This document shows positions 48,924 through 57,565 of a DNA stretch of 64,000 nt, piece after piece; the first letter of the stretch is position 1, and each line of letters begins with the position of its first letter. A program made the position numbers and the translations under genes. A model generated the notes under the pieces. That model made no database searches and was not told where the DNA came from. It saw only the letters and a program-made list of their open reading frames with translations. The stretch comes from Polynucleobacter sp. MWH-Braz-FAM2G (lineage in GTDB: Bacteria; Pseudomonadota; Gammaproteobacteria; Burkholderiales; Burkholderiaceae): assembly GCF_018687635.1 (NCBI RefSeq), contig NZ_CP061300.1, positions 124,001 to 188,000 on the forward strand, written 5' to 3'.

Positions 48924-49838
48924 ATGATGAAGCAAAGAACCATTGCCACCCCCGTTAAAACTGTGGGAATTGGTTTGCATTCTGGTCGTAAAGTGACGAT
49001 TTCTATTAAGCCAGCACCTATTAATTCAGGGGTGCAGTTTGTTCGAGTCGATACACCAGACCAGGCGGTCGTTCCCGCAACTGCTTTAGCAGTATGCGAC
49101 ACAAGATTGGCCTCTGTAATTCAAAAGGATGGTGTTCGTGTCTCTACAGTAGAACATTTACTATCCGCATGTGCGGGTCTTGGCCTAGATAATTTATTGA
49201 TTGAGCTTGATGGCGAAGAGGTTCCCATCATGGATGGTAGTGCCGCTTCATTTCTATTTCTAATTGAATCTGCTGGTATTGCCGAGCAAGAGGCGCCACG
49301 ACAGTTTTTGGTTATGAAAAAACCAGTAGAGGTACGCGAGGGCGATAAGCTTGCGCGACTAGAGCCGTTCTTTGGATTTAAGTTGGATTTCACAATCGAC
49401 TTTAAACATCCTGCCGTAGATAAAACTGGCCAACGTTTTATCGTCGACTTTGCTGAACACGCTTATCGTAGTGAGATTGGTCGTGCGCGTACTTTTGGAT
49501 TTGCTCATGAGGTCGAAGCATTACGTGAGATGGGTTTGGCACGCGGCGGCAGTTTAGATAATGCGATTGTTTTAGATGAACACCGAATTTTGAATAACGA
49601 AGAGCTTCGTTATGAAGATGAATTTGTAAGACACAAAATCTTAGATGCTATTGGCGATCTTTATCTCATTGGACATCCTATTGTGGGTGCCTATGTTGCT
49701 GAGAAATCTGGTCATGCTCTCAATAATGCACTTTTACGTAAGCTTTTGGAGGACCCAAGTGCTTATGAAATCTGTTCTTTTGCTGAAAACAAAGCCCCAG
49801 CAGCGTATTCTCAAGAGAGCCAACCCCTCTTTTTTTAA
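48924..49838 (+). CDS. lpxC: UDP-3-O-acyl-N-acetylglucosamine deacetylase
   Basis: The 304-aa zinc enzyme commits UDP-acyl-GlcNAc to lipid A synthesis. '[21 protein letters not shown]', '[22 protein letters not shown]' (zinc His), '[15 protein letters not shown]', '[23 protein letters not shown]' and '[17 protein letters not shown]' (zinc ligands and catalytic His region) are diagnostic. Two ATGs stand in tandem (48924 and 48927); either is possible. Confidence 0.97.
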   Translation: MMKQRTIATPVKTVGIGLHSGRKVTISIKPAPINSGVQFVRVDTPDQAVVPATALAVCDTRLASVIQKDGVRVSTVEHLLSACAGLGLDNLLIELDGEEVPIMDGSAASFLFLIESAGIAEQEAPRQFLVMKKPVEVREGDKLARLEPFFGFKLDFTIDFKHPAVDKTGQRFIVDFAEHAYRSEIGRARTFGFAHEVEALREMGLARGGSLDNAIVLDEHRILNNEELRYEDEFVRHKILDAIGDLYLIGHPIVGAYVAEKSGHALNNALLRKLLEDPSAYEICSFAENKAPAAYSQESQPLFF

Positions 49839-49847
49839 GGGTTTTTT
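49822..49847. terminator. Short hairpin overlapping the lpxC stop, possible bidirectional terminator
   Basis: AACCC (from about 49822) and GGGTT with a T-rich 12-nt loop that contains the lpxC TAA, followed by T4-6. On the other strand an A/T-rich end also faces dciA. The stem is only 5-6 bp. Confidence 0.5.
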
Positions 49848-49849
49848 AA

Positions 49850-50350
49850 TTACCTGGGTTTATTTTTAAGTAGTTTCTCAATGGAGGAACGAAGGCTCGA
49901 ACCTGGTTCTAATTTTTCTAAAAGAGCTTCCCAAGATTTTCTGGCTGCTTCGTTGAGTCCTTTTGGCTTGTCAAGCTGAGGGTCTAAACGAGGTTTTACT
50001 TCCCATGGGGGCGGAGCGGGCTTTACTTTTACCTTAATTGCCCTACAAGGTATGCCTAATTTAGCTAACTCATTGATTAAGCTAGGTAAAATTTGCTGTA
50101 AGCGGGTAGCAATACTAGCGCTACTTACTAATAGAAATAGCTCATTTTGGGAGTCAGAGCGCCATCCAGCCTCAATTTTAGGGGTTAGGTGACCTAAATC
50201 AAGTTTGTTAAGAGCGGCGCCAATACTTACCTTGAGTTTGACCAGATCTTCTGTTTTAGCTAAAACTTTCCCAAGACCATTGGATTCACGTAGGTAATCC
50301 ATCCAGTCGTGTGCGGTGTGCTTACGGGATGGTTTGGGGGCAAAGTTCAT
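49850..50350 (-). CDS. dciA: DciA/DUF721 family replicative-helicase loader
   Basis: The 166-aa basic protein belongs to the DUF721 family. 'LAKTEDLVKLKVSIGAALN', 'GHLTPKIEAGWRSDSQNELFLLVSSASIATRLQQILPSLINEL' (in segments) form the KH-like domain, and a basic Pro-rich C-terminal tail ('KVKVKPAPPPWEVKPRLD') follows. DciA proteins help load DnaB helicase in bacteria lacking DnaC/DnaI. ATG 50350 is chosen over an upstream reading that adds a poor leader. It sits divergent to secA and convergent with lpxC, a common place in Betaproteobacteria. Confidence 0.8.
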   Translation of the reverse strand: MNFAPKPSRKHTAHDWMDYLRESNGLGKVLAKTEDLVKLKVSIGAALNKLDLGHLTPKIEAGWRSDSQNELFLLVSSASIATRLQQILPSLINELAKLGIPCRAIKVKVKPAPPPWEVKPRLDPQLDKPKGLNEAARKSWEALLEKLEPGSSLRSSIEKLLKNKPR

Positions 50351-50404
50351 AAAAATAGGGGTTACGGGTGATAAACTCAAGGACTTAATTTTCTTCAATA
50401 TCCC

Positions 50405-53170
50405 ATGGTAATCGGTCTTCTTAAAACCCTGGTCGGCAGTCGTAACGACCGCCTCTTAAAACAGTATCGCAAAGTTGTTGCCAAGGTTGGCGCTTTTGAG
50501 CCAAGCCTGCAATCTTTGGATGATGCTGCGCTTGCTGCAAAAACTGCGGAATTCAAATCTCGTCTATCAGCTGGAGAGTCAATTGATGATATCGCTGCTG
50601 AAGCTTTCGCAGTTGTTCGCGAGGCAAGTGTACGCGTGATGAAAATGCGTCATTTTGACGCCCAGATTTTGGGTGGTTTGGCCTTGCACCAGGGAAAAAT
50701 TGCGGAGATGGGCACTGGTGAAGGTAAAACCTTAACCGCTACTCTTCCTGTTTACTTAAATGCGCTCACTGGTAAAGGTGTGCATGTTGTAACGGTCAAT
50801 GATTATTTGGCACAACGTGACGCTGAGTGGATGTCCAAGCTTTATAACTTTTTGGGTATGAAGGTGGGTGTGAATTTATCCCAAATGGATCACACCGCTA
50901 AACAAGAAGCTTACGCTGCTGATATCACTTACGGCACCAATAATGAGTTTGGTTTTGATTACTTGCGCGACAACATGGTTCAGGATCTGAATCAACGTGT
51001 GCAGCGCGGATTAGCCTACGCGATTGTTGACGAAGTTGACTCCATTCTGATTGATGAGGCTCGCACCCCATTAATCATTTCTGGTCAAGCAGAAGATCAC
51101 ACAGATCTCTACATCAAAATAAATGCATTGCCATCTCATTTAGAGCGTCAAATTGGTGAAGAGAAGGCGGATGGTACTGGTGTTGAAAAGCCAGGTGATT
51201 ACTGGGTAGACGAAAAGTCTCAGCAGGTATATCTGACAGAGCAAGGACATGACAAGGCCGAAGCGGTATTGGTTCAGCTCGGAGCTTTGAATGATGGCGA
51301 TTCTTTATATGCGCCTCAAAATATTACTTTGATGCACCACGTGTACGCAGCATTACGCGCACATTCTCTATATCACCGCGATCAACATTATGTTGTTCAA
51401 AATGGTGAAGTAATCATTGTGGATGAATTCACAGGTCGTTTAATGCAAGGTCGCCGTTGGTCGGATGGATTGCATCAAGCGGTCGAAGCAAAAGAGGGCG
51501 TGCAGATTCAGAATGAGAATCAAACATTAGCGACGATTACTTTCCAAAATTATTTCCGCATGTATGGAAAGTTGGCTGGTATGACAGGTACGGCTGATAC
51601 AGAAGCATATGAATTCAAGGAAATTTATAACCTTGAGACGGTAGTGATACCTCCCAACCGAATCAGTCAACGAAAAGATAGACAAGACCAAATATACAAG
51701 TCTTCTCGTGAGCGTTATGACGCTGTCATTAAAGATATCGAAGATTGTTATGAGCGTGGTCAACCAGTTTTGGTGGGCACTACATCAATTGAAAATTCTG
51801 AGTTGATCGCAAAGTTACTTGATCAGCGCAAGTTGCCGCATCAAGTATTGAATGCGAAACAACACGCCCGTGAAGCAGAAATTATTGCTCAGGCTGGACG
51901 CCCAAAAATGATTACGATTGCGACCAATATGGCAGGTCGCGGTACTGATATTGTTTTGGGTGGTAATGTGGGTAAGCAATCTTCCTTAATTGAGGCGGAT
52001 GACTCGCTGACTGATGCAGATAAAGCGCTCAAGATTAAGCAGTTGCAGGATGAATGGCAAAGTATTCATGACCAAGTTCTTGCAGCAGGTGGTTTGCATA
52101 TTATTGGTACTGAGCGTCATGAGAGCCGTCGTATTGATAATCAATTACGAGGTCGTTCAGGTCGCCAAGGCGATCCGGGCTCCTCTCGTTTTTATCTTTC
52201 TCTTGATGATTCACTGCTGCGGATTTTTGCGGGCGACCGTTTGCGAGCTGTTATGGATCGCCTCAAGATGCCTGATGGAGAGCCTATTGAGGCGGGAATG
52301 GTTACTCGCTCTATTGAATCTGCTCAGCGCAAAGTGGAAGGTCGTAACTTCGACATTCGTAAGCAACTGCTTGAATATGACAACGTTGCAAATGATCAAC
52401 GTAAAGAAACATATCGTCTCAGAAATGAAGTGCTTGAGAGTGGCGACATAGGCGACTTAATTGCTAATTTACGAGAAGATGTTTTGCGCTCGCTATGTTC
52501 AGTTTACGTACCCCATGAATCCATGGAAGAGCAATGGGATCTCACAGGATTAGAGAATGTTTTATCCAATGAATGGGGTCTAGTAATTGATCTGAAGAAT
52601 TGGGTAGAGGGCGCTGAGACCGTCGATGAAGCGGAGATCGTTGATCGAGTATTGCAGGCGGCTAAAGATGCTTACGATGCGAAGGTTGAACTTTCTGGCC
52701 GTGAATCTTTTGCTGGTTTCGAGCGCTCAGTCCTTTTGTATAGCTTAGATAGTCACTGGCGTGAACACTTGGCCGCTTTGGATCATTTGCGTCAGGGCAT
52801 TCATTTGCGTGGTTATGCTCAGAAGGATCCAAAGCAAGAATACCGTCGTGAAGCATTTGAGCTGTATGGTGAATTGCTGAACGTTATCAAGAATGATGTT
52901 GTGAAAAGCATCATGACAGTGCAGATTAGAAGCGCCAATGAATTGGATCAAGCTTCTGAATCAATGAATGATGACTTGGCTAAGTTATCCGATGTTCAAT
53001 ATCAGCATGCGGATCCAGAGAGAGAAGTTGCTGGTTCAACTGGTGATCGTGGTGCTGCCATCGATATTCAGCCAGCTCCGCAGCGTACTGGTCCAAAAAT
53101 TGGTCGCAATGATCCTTGTCCCTGCGGTAGTGGGAAGAAGTACAAGAATTGTTGCGGTGCATTAGCTTAG
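50405..53170 (+). CDS. secA: Preprotein translocase ATPase SecA
   Basis: The 921-aa motor of the Sec pathway has NBD1 with '[20 protein letters not shown]' and '[20 protein letters not shown]'. The preprotein crosslinking region follows, then NBD2 '[18 protein letters not shown]' with '[30 protein letters not shown]' (in segments), the helical scaffold, and a C-terminal zinc-binding tail '[16 protein letters not shown]', which binds SecB. Length is close to E. coli (901 aa). A strong terminator follows. Confidence 0.98.
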   Translation: MVIGLLKTLVGSRNDRLLKQYRKVVAKVGAFEPSLQSLDDAALAAKTAEFKSRLSAGESIDDIAAEAFAVVREASVRVMKMRHFDAQILGGLALHQGKIAEMGTGEGKTLTATLPVYLNALTGKGVHVVTVNDYLAQRDAEWMSKLYNFLGMKVGVNLSQMDHTAKQEAYAADITYGTNNEFGFDYLRDNMVQDLNQRVQRGLAYAIVDEVDSILIDEARTPLIISGQAEDHTDLYIKINALPSHLERQIGEEKADGTGVEKPGDYWVDEKSQQVYLTEQGHDKAEAVLVQLGALNDGDSLYAPQNITLMHHVYAALRAHSLYHRDQHYVVQNGEVIIVDEFTGRLMQGRRWSDGLHQAVEAKEGVQIQNENQTLATITFQNYFRMYGKLAGMTGTADTEAYEFKEIYNLETVVIPPNRISQRKDRQDQIYKSSRERYDAVIKDIEDCYERGQPVLVGTTSIENSELIAKLLDQRKLPHQVLNAKQHAREAEIIAQAGRPKMITIATNMAGRGTDIVLGGNVGKQSSLIEADDSLTDADKALKIKQLQDEWQSIHDQVLAAGGLHIIGTERHESRRIDNQLRGRSGRQGDPGSSRFYLSLDDSLLRIFAGDRLRAVMDRLKMPDGEPIEAGMVTRSIESAQRKVEGRNFDIRKQLLEYDNVANDQRKETYRLRNEVLESGDIGDLIANLREDVLRSLCSVYVPHESMEEQWDLTGLENVLSNEWGLVIDLKNWVEGAETVDEAEIVDRVLQAAKDAYDAKVELSGRESFAGFERSVLLYSLDSHWREHLAALDHLRQGIHLRGYAQKDPKQEYRREAFELYGELLNVIKNDVVKSIMTVQIRSANELDQASESMNDDLAKLSDVQYQHADPEREVAGSTGDRGAAIDIQPAPQRTGPKIGRNDPCPCGSGKKYKNCCGALA

Positions 53171-53195
53171 GCAAAAAATCGCAAAACATTCTTTT

Positions 53196-53222
53196 ATGGG
53201 GGTCTCTACCCCCATTTCTTTT
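53196..53222 (+). terminator. Intrinsic terminator after secA
   Basis: ATGGGGGT, CTCT loop, ACCCCCAT form a perfect 8-bp GC-rich stem followed by TTCTTTT. It separates secA from the aldehyde-oxidoreductase operon, so the latter needs its own promoter in 53223-53334. Confidence 0.9.
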
Positions 53223-53252
53223 GGGTGCGAGTTAAAGTAATTCAGGGCTTTC

Positions 53253-53266
53253 CCTAGCTATCTAGG
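53253..53266. promoter_or_regulatory. Small palindrome upstream of the AOR operon
   Basis: CCTAG, CTAT, CTAGG is a perfect 5-bp inverted repeat 69 bp before the ferredoxin ATG. It is a candidate operator half-site pair, but short enough to be chance. Confidence 0.25.
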
Positions 53267-53297
53267 AGCGTCAATATAGATGATTATGTGCGCTTAT

Positions 53298-53313
53298 ATG
53301 CAAAAAATTGCAT
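53298..53313. promoter_or_regulatory. ATGCAA-N4-TTGCAT palindrome just upstream of the AOR operon
   Basis: ATGCAA, AAAA, TTGCAT is a perfect 6-bp inverted repeat ending 21 bp before the first ATG. Position and symmetry suit a repressor or activator site near the transcription start. No known regulator is matched and no regulator gene is adjacent. Confidence 0.4.
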
Positions 53314-53334
53314 TTATGAGCAAAAGGAATCGTC

Positions 53335-53811
53335 ATGCAAAAGTCCCTGCACATCAACGCAGATAAATGCACTGGCTGTCTTCAGTGTGAAATGGCCTGT
53401 AGTTACGAGCACTATGGCGTTTTCAACAACTCTAAGTCTCGAATTAAGGTTTTTGAATTTCATAAAACCGGCAAAAAAGTTCCTTATACCTGTACTCAGT
53501 GTGCTGAAGCATGGTGTCTACAAGCTTGTCCTGTAGATGCAATCCGCGTGGATTTAGTGACAGGCGCCAAGGTTGTTTCTGACGATACCTGTGTTGGATG
53601 CAAGGTTTGTACCATTTCCTGTCCTTTTGGCACCATCAATTATGTTCAGGAGACTGGCAAAGTACAGAAGTGTGATTTGTGTGGCGGAGATCCTGCTTGT
53701 GCGACCGCATGTCCAACTCAAGCGATTACCTATATAGATGCAAATTGGACTGGTTTAGACAAGATGCGTGAATGGGCCGATAAGCTCGGCAATCAAGATA
53801 GCGCTAACTAG
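53335..53811 (+). CDS. aorA: Four-cluster ferredoxin subunit of aldehyde:ferredoxin oxidoreductase (AorA-like)
   Basis: The 158-aa protein has four cysteine groups suited to four [4Fe-4S] clusters: 'CTGCLQCEMAC', 'CTQCAEAWCLQACP', 'CVGCKVCTISCP' and 'CDLCGGDPACATACP'. This is the layout of HycB/CooF-like electron-transfer subunits and of the small subunit of the Aromatoleum-type AorABC enzyme, where it links the tungsten subunit to the FAD subunit. AGGA lies 8 nt upstream of the ATG. It is 19 bp ahead of the catalytic gene, so co-transcribed. The symbol is by analogy. Confidence 0.82.
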   Translation: MQKSLHINADKCTGCLQCEMACSYEHYGVFNNSKSRIKVFEFHKTGKKVPYTCTQCAEAWCLQACPVDAIRVDLVTGAKVVSDDTCVGCKVCTISCPFGTINYVQETGKVQKCDLCGGDPACATACPTQAITYIDANWTGLDKMREWADKLGNQDSAN

Positions 53812-53830
53812 AAAGCATAGGAAAAATATC

Positions 53831-55678
53831 ATGTCATGGGCTGGAAAACTTCTCCGCGTTAACTTAAGCAAGGGCACTTGCCAATCTGAACCTCTGAATA
53901 TGAAGTGGGCCAAAGAATATCTTGGTTCACGTGGCTTAGCCTCTAAATATTTAGTTGAAGAGATCGATCCAAAAGTGGATCCACTTTCTCCGGAAAATAA
54001 AATTATTTGGGCAACAGGTCCCCTAACTGGAACTACCGCCTCTACAGGGGGGAGGTATACCGTAGTCACCAAGGGTCCTTTAACTGGAGCCATTGCTTGC
54101 TCTAACTCTGGCGGTTACTGGGGGGCAGAGTTAAAGATGGCCGGATGGGATATGGTGATATTTGAGGGTAAGTCACCTAAGCCAGTCTATCTTTATATTG
54201 AGAACGATAAAGCAGAATTAATTGATGCCTCTGATTTATGGGGAAGATCAGTTTGGGAAACTGAACCTACAATCAAAATTAAGCATCAAGATCCACAGAT
54301 TCGAGTTTCTTGTATTGGGCGTGCTGGAGAAAATCAAGTTCTTTATGCGGCGATTGTGAATGATTTGCATCGAGCTGCTGGAAGATCTGGAGTTGGTGCG
54401 GTCATGGGTAGCAAGAATTTAAAGGCCATAGCAGTACGCGGCACTAAAGGTGTTGGTAATCTAAAAAATCCTAAAGCGTTTATGGAGTCTGTAGCTGCGG
54501 GTAAGGCAGTTTTGGCCGGTCATGCTGTTACTGGTCAAGGACTCCCCACCTATGGCACACAGGTATTAATGAATGTCATTAATGAGGTGGGTGCGCTTCC
54601 AACTCGTAACCATCAAGATGTGCAATTTGAAGGCGCTAAGGACATTTCCGCTGAGGCGATGGCGGAACCACGTGCAAGTGATGGCAAAACTCATTTAGTC
54701 ACAAATCAAGCTTGTTTTGCATGCACCATTGCCTGCGGCAGGATTTCTAAAATTGATGACACTCACTTCTCTATTGAGAATAAACCTCAGCATATGCATG
54801 CTTCTGGTGGTCTTGAGTATGAGGCTGCTTGGGCTCTTGGAGCAGCGAATGGCGTAAATGATCTAGAGGCTTTGCAATACGCAAACCAGTTATGCAATGA
54901 ACAAGGTTTAGATCCTATTTCATTTGGCGCTACTGTTGGTGCTGTGATGGAGTTGTATGAAATGGGTGTGTTGACTAAGGAACAAATTGGGATTGAAGCT
55001 CCATTTGGATCAGCTAAAGCGCTTTGTTATTTGGCTGAAATCACAACAGAAGGGACCGGCTTTGGAAAAGAGATAGGTCTTGGCTCTGCGCGTCTCACTA
55101 AAAAGTATGGATATCCAGATCTTTCAATGAGTGTTAAAGGGCAGGAATTTCCAGCTTACGATGGACGAGTAATTCAGGGTATTGGTTTGGCTTATGCCAC
55201 ATCAAATCGAGGTGCTTGTCATCTGCGTGGATACACTATCGCATCCGAAGTGTTGGGTATTCCAGTTAAAACTGAGCCAACCGAGACAGAGGGTAAGCCA
55301 GGATTGGTGAAGGCATTTCAGGACGCTACTGCTGCTTTTGATTCAGCTGGAATTTGTATCTTTACAAGTTTCGCTTGGACATTGGCTGATGTGGCTCCAC
55401 AGTTGCAGGCTGCCTGCGGTGATGAGTTTACGGTAGAGAATCTAACCACTATTGGTGAGCGCATTTGGAATATGGAGCGAGACTTTAATAATCGCGCTGG
55501 CTTTACAAACAAAGACGACAAATTGCCTAAGCGCTTAATGGAAGAGGCTGCTAAGACTGGCCCAGGTAAAGGTACGGTTAGTGGTTTAGAAAAGATGCTG
55601 CCTGAGTATTACCAAGTTCGTGGATGGGATGCGGAAGGTCGTCCAAGTGCGGAAACATTGAAGCGCTTGGGTCTTTGA
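53831..55678 (+). CDS. aorB: Tungsten/molybdenum aldehyde:ferredoxin oxidoreductase, catalytic subunit (AorB-like)
   Basis: The 615-aa protein spans the whole AOR family. The N-terminal domain has 'LGSRGLASKYLVEEIDP', 'TGPLTGTTASTGGRYTVVTK' and 'ACSNSGGYWGAELKMAGWD'. 'SCIGRAGENQVLYAAIVND' and 'AAGRSGVGAVMGSKNLKAIAV' bind the bis-pterin cofactor. The [4Fe-4S] ligands are Cys295, Cys298, Cys302 ('CFACTIAC') and Cys509 in 'DSAGICIF', as in Pyrococcus AOR. It oxidises aldehydes to acids, or the reverse, at a W/Mo-bispterin site in the cytosol. ATG 53831 is chosen because the family N-terminus 'SWAGKLLRVNLSKG' begins there. W versus Mo cannot be read from sequence. Confidence 0.9.
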   Translation: MSWAGKLLRVNLSKGTCQSEPLNMKWAKEYLGSRGLASKYLVEEIDPKVDPLSPENKIIWATGPLTGTTASTGGRYTVVTKGPLTGAIACSNSGGYWGAELKMAGWDMVIFEGKSPKPVYLYIENDKAELIDASDLWGRSVWETEPTIKIKHQDPQIRVSCIGRAGENQVLYAAIVNDLHRAAGRSGVGAVMGSKNLKAIAVRGTKGVGNLKNPKAFMESVAAGKAVLAGHAVTGQGLPTYGTQVLMNVINEVGALPTRNHQDVQFEGAKDISAEAMAEPRASDGKTHLVTNQACFACTIACGRISKIDDTHFSIENKPQHMHASGGLEYEAAWALGAANGVNDLEALQYANQLCNEQGLDPISFGATVGAVMELYEMGVLTKEQIGIEAPFGSAKALCYLAEITTEGTGFGKEIGLGSARLTKKYGYPDLSMSVKGQEFPAYDGRVIQGIGLAYATSNRGACHLRGYTIASEVLGIPVKTEPTETEGKPGLVKAFQDATAAFDSAGICIFTSFAWTLADVAPQLQAACGDEFTVENLTTIGERIWNMERDFNNRAGFTNKDDKLPKRLMEEAAKTGPGKGTVSGLEKMLPEYYQVRGWDAEGRPSAETLKRLGL

Positions 55679-55688
55679 GTCGACAGTC

Positions 55689-56945
55689 ATGAAGCACGTC
55701 ATCTTGGGTAATGGCCCAGCAGGAGTTATTGCCGCAGAAATTATTCGTAAGCGAGCTCCTGGTGATCAAATTGTGATGATAGGATCTGAGGATGTTCCCC
55801 CGTATTCTCGAATGGCCATTCCTTATTTGCTCATGGGCATTATTGAAGAATCAGGCACCTATTTACGTAAGGATCCTGAACACTTTCAAAAACTGAAGAT
55901 TGAGCAGATTCATGGCAAAGCCCGTTCTGTTGATCCCAAAGCAAAGAAGTTGGATCTAGAGGATGGTCAGTCTATTTCTTTTGATAAGTTGCTAATTGCA
56001 ACTGGTTCTATCCCTGTTCAGCCACCAATTCCTGGTATTGATTTACCTGGTGTGCATTCCTGTTGGACTATGGAGGATGCACGCGCAATCAGGAAATTGG
56101 CCAAACCAGGCTCACGCGTTTTACAGATGGGCGCAGGTTTCATTGGTTGCATCATTCTGGAGGCGCTTGCTAGTAGAGGGGTTGATCTGACAGTTGTAGA
56201 AATGGGCGATCGGATGGTGCCACGCATGATGACAACTGTTGCGGGCGGCATGATAAAAAAATGGGTTGAAGCAAAAGGCGTTCAAGTACACACCAATACC
56301 AAAGTAGAAGCCATTACTACAACTAATTCTGGTCTGATGGTAATGCTTTCCAATGGAAAATCACTTGAGGTTGACTTAGTCATTTCTGCGACCGGGGTGC
56401 GACCTAACGTTGCTTATTTAAAATCATCTGGTATTGAAATCCAAACCGGAATTTTGGTAAATGAGATGATGCAAACCTCTCATCAGGATATTTATGCCGC
56501 GGGGGACGTGGCTGAAGGGATTGATTTTTCTACTGGTGAGCGAATAGTAAACGCAATCCAACCCAATGCTGCTGAGCAGGCCAGAATTGCTGCGATTGCA
56601 ATGACCGGCGGGGATTGCGAAAGTCTGGGCGCACTGCAGATTAATGTTTTGGATACTTTAGGACTTATCTCATCTTCATTTGGACTATGGTCTGGCGCTA
56701 AAGGCGGTGATCACGTTGAGTTGGTAGATTTGCAGCAGTACAAATATCTTCGTTTAGAGTTTTTAGGAGATGTTTTGATTGGTGCTACTTGCGTTGGGAC
56801 TACAGACCATATAGGTGTGCTTAGGGGCTTGATTCAGGGAAAGATTGCCTTGGGCGGATGGAAAGAAACCTTAATGGGTGATCCGACCAAGGTCATGGAT
56901 GCCTATCTAGATGCAGGGCAAGCGCAGTCAAGCTGGTTCAATTAA
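55689..56945 (+). CDS. aorC: FAD/NAD(P)-dependent oxidoreductase subunit of the AOR complex (AorC-like)
   Basis: The 418-aa pyridine-nucleotide-disulfide-type reductase has FAD motif 'VILGNGPAGVIAAEIIRKRA' at the N-terminus. 'DKLLIATGSIP', the NAD(P) motif 'RVLQMGAGFIGCIILEALAS', and 'DIYAAGDVAEGIDF' follow. It lacks a redox-active CxxxxC pair, as in NADH:ferredoxin/rubredoxin reductases and assimilatory nitrite reductase N-domains. In the Aromatoleum enzyme the equivalent FAD subunit passes electrons to NAD+. It is 10 bp after the catalytic gene. Confidence 0.85.
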   Translation: MKHVILGNGPAGVIAAEIIRKRAPGDQIVMIGSEDVPPYSRMAIPYLLMGIIEESGTYLRKDPEHFQKLKIEQIHGKARSVDPKAKKLDLEDGQSISFDKLLIATGSIPVQPPIPGIDLPGVHSCWTMEDARAIRKLAKPGSRVLQMGAGFIGCIILEALASRGVDLTVVEMGDRMVPRMMTTVAGGMIKKWVEAKGVQVHTNTKVEAITTTNSGLMVMLSNGKSLEVDLVISATGVRPNVAYLKSSGIEIQTGILVNEMMQTSHQDIYAAGDVAEGIDFSTGERIVNAIQPNAAEQARIAAIAMTGGDCESLGALQINVLDTLGLISSSFGLWSGAKGGDHVELVDLQQYKYLRLEFLGDVLIGATCVGTTDHIGVLRGLIQGKIALGGWKETLMGDPTKVMDAYLDAGQAQSSWFN

Positions 56946-56954
56946 GCTCTAGGG

Positions 56955-57209
56955 ATGAAAATTACCCTCAAATTGTTTGCCAGTTTGGCAAGTTATTTAC
57001 CGCCCAACAAAAAAAACGGCATTGAAGCGGATATTGATGTTGCTGATACTTGTACTATAGGCGACATAATTTTGCTATATAAGATTCCCAGCAAATCAGC
57101 TCATTTAGTGATGGTAAATGGGGTTTACATTAAACCCGCCGAGCGTGACCAATATATTCTCAAGCCTAACGATGCCTTAGCTATTTGCCCTCCAGTAGCC
57201 GGTGGGTAG
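56955..57209 (+). CDS. MoaD/ThiS-family sulfur carrier
   Basis: The 84-aa beta-grasp protein starts KITLKLFASLASYLP and ends 'LAICPPVAGG'. The terminal GG is the site that is adenylated and thiocarboxylated in MoaD and ThiS, so the tail is consistent with a functional sulfur donor. Sitting directly behind the AOR subunits, it probably serves pterin-dithiolene sulfur insertion for this W/Mo enzyme, in addition to a housekeeping MoaD elsewhere. That second copy is an assumption. It is 9 bp after the FAD subunit gene. Confidence 0.85.
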   Translation: MKITLKLFASLASYLPPNKKNGIEADIDVADTCTIGDIILLYKIPSKSAHLVMVNGVYIKPAERDQYILKPNDALAICPPVAGG

Positions 57210-57227
57210 TGCTTTCTGATTTAGCGA

Positions 57228-57524
57228 ATGTTGCAATTTGAAAGAAAGATGGGTTGCACCACTGCAGACTTGTTGCGGTGGTTACCCGAAGCGCTAGGCG
57301 AGCTTTACCCGCATACCAGTCTTTTTGTTGATGGCCAATTGTTAAGAGATGTGCATAACCCGCGCTTGCAAATTTTTGGGTCAAGCCAGCCTAAACGCAA
57401 AATCGCGCTTCTAGAGATCCCAGTGCTTGAAGTGAATTTGCGGTTTTCTGAAGACTGGACCGAAAGCGACTGTCAGTCTGTCCTAAATCGATTTGATCTT
57501 TATACTCGCAGGGGTGGAGGCTAG
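57228..57524 (+). CDS. Small protein of unknown function at the end of the AOR operon
   Basis: The 98-aa protein, starting [20 protein letters not shown], has no domain that I recognise. Features are a hydrophobic-polar N-terminal helix, '[31 protein letters not shown]' (read as two beta strands), and an unusual C-terminus RRGGG. It starts 18 bp after the MoaD-like gene and ends 41 bp before argJ. Its position suggests maturation or cofactor delivery to the aldehyde oxidoreductase, perhaps as a chaperone or partner of the carrier; this is inference from context only. The three terminal glycines are intriguing but no beta-grasp fold is evident. Confidence 0.72.
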   Translation: MLQFERKMGCTTADLLRWLPEALGELYPHTSLFVDGQLLRDVHNPRLQIFGSSQPKRKIALLEIPVLEVNLRFSEDWTESDCQSVLNRFDLYTRRGGG

Positions 57525-57565
57525 TCCTCAAAACCATTATTGATTTCAATTTACAGAGTACTTTT

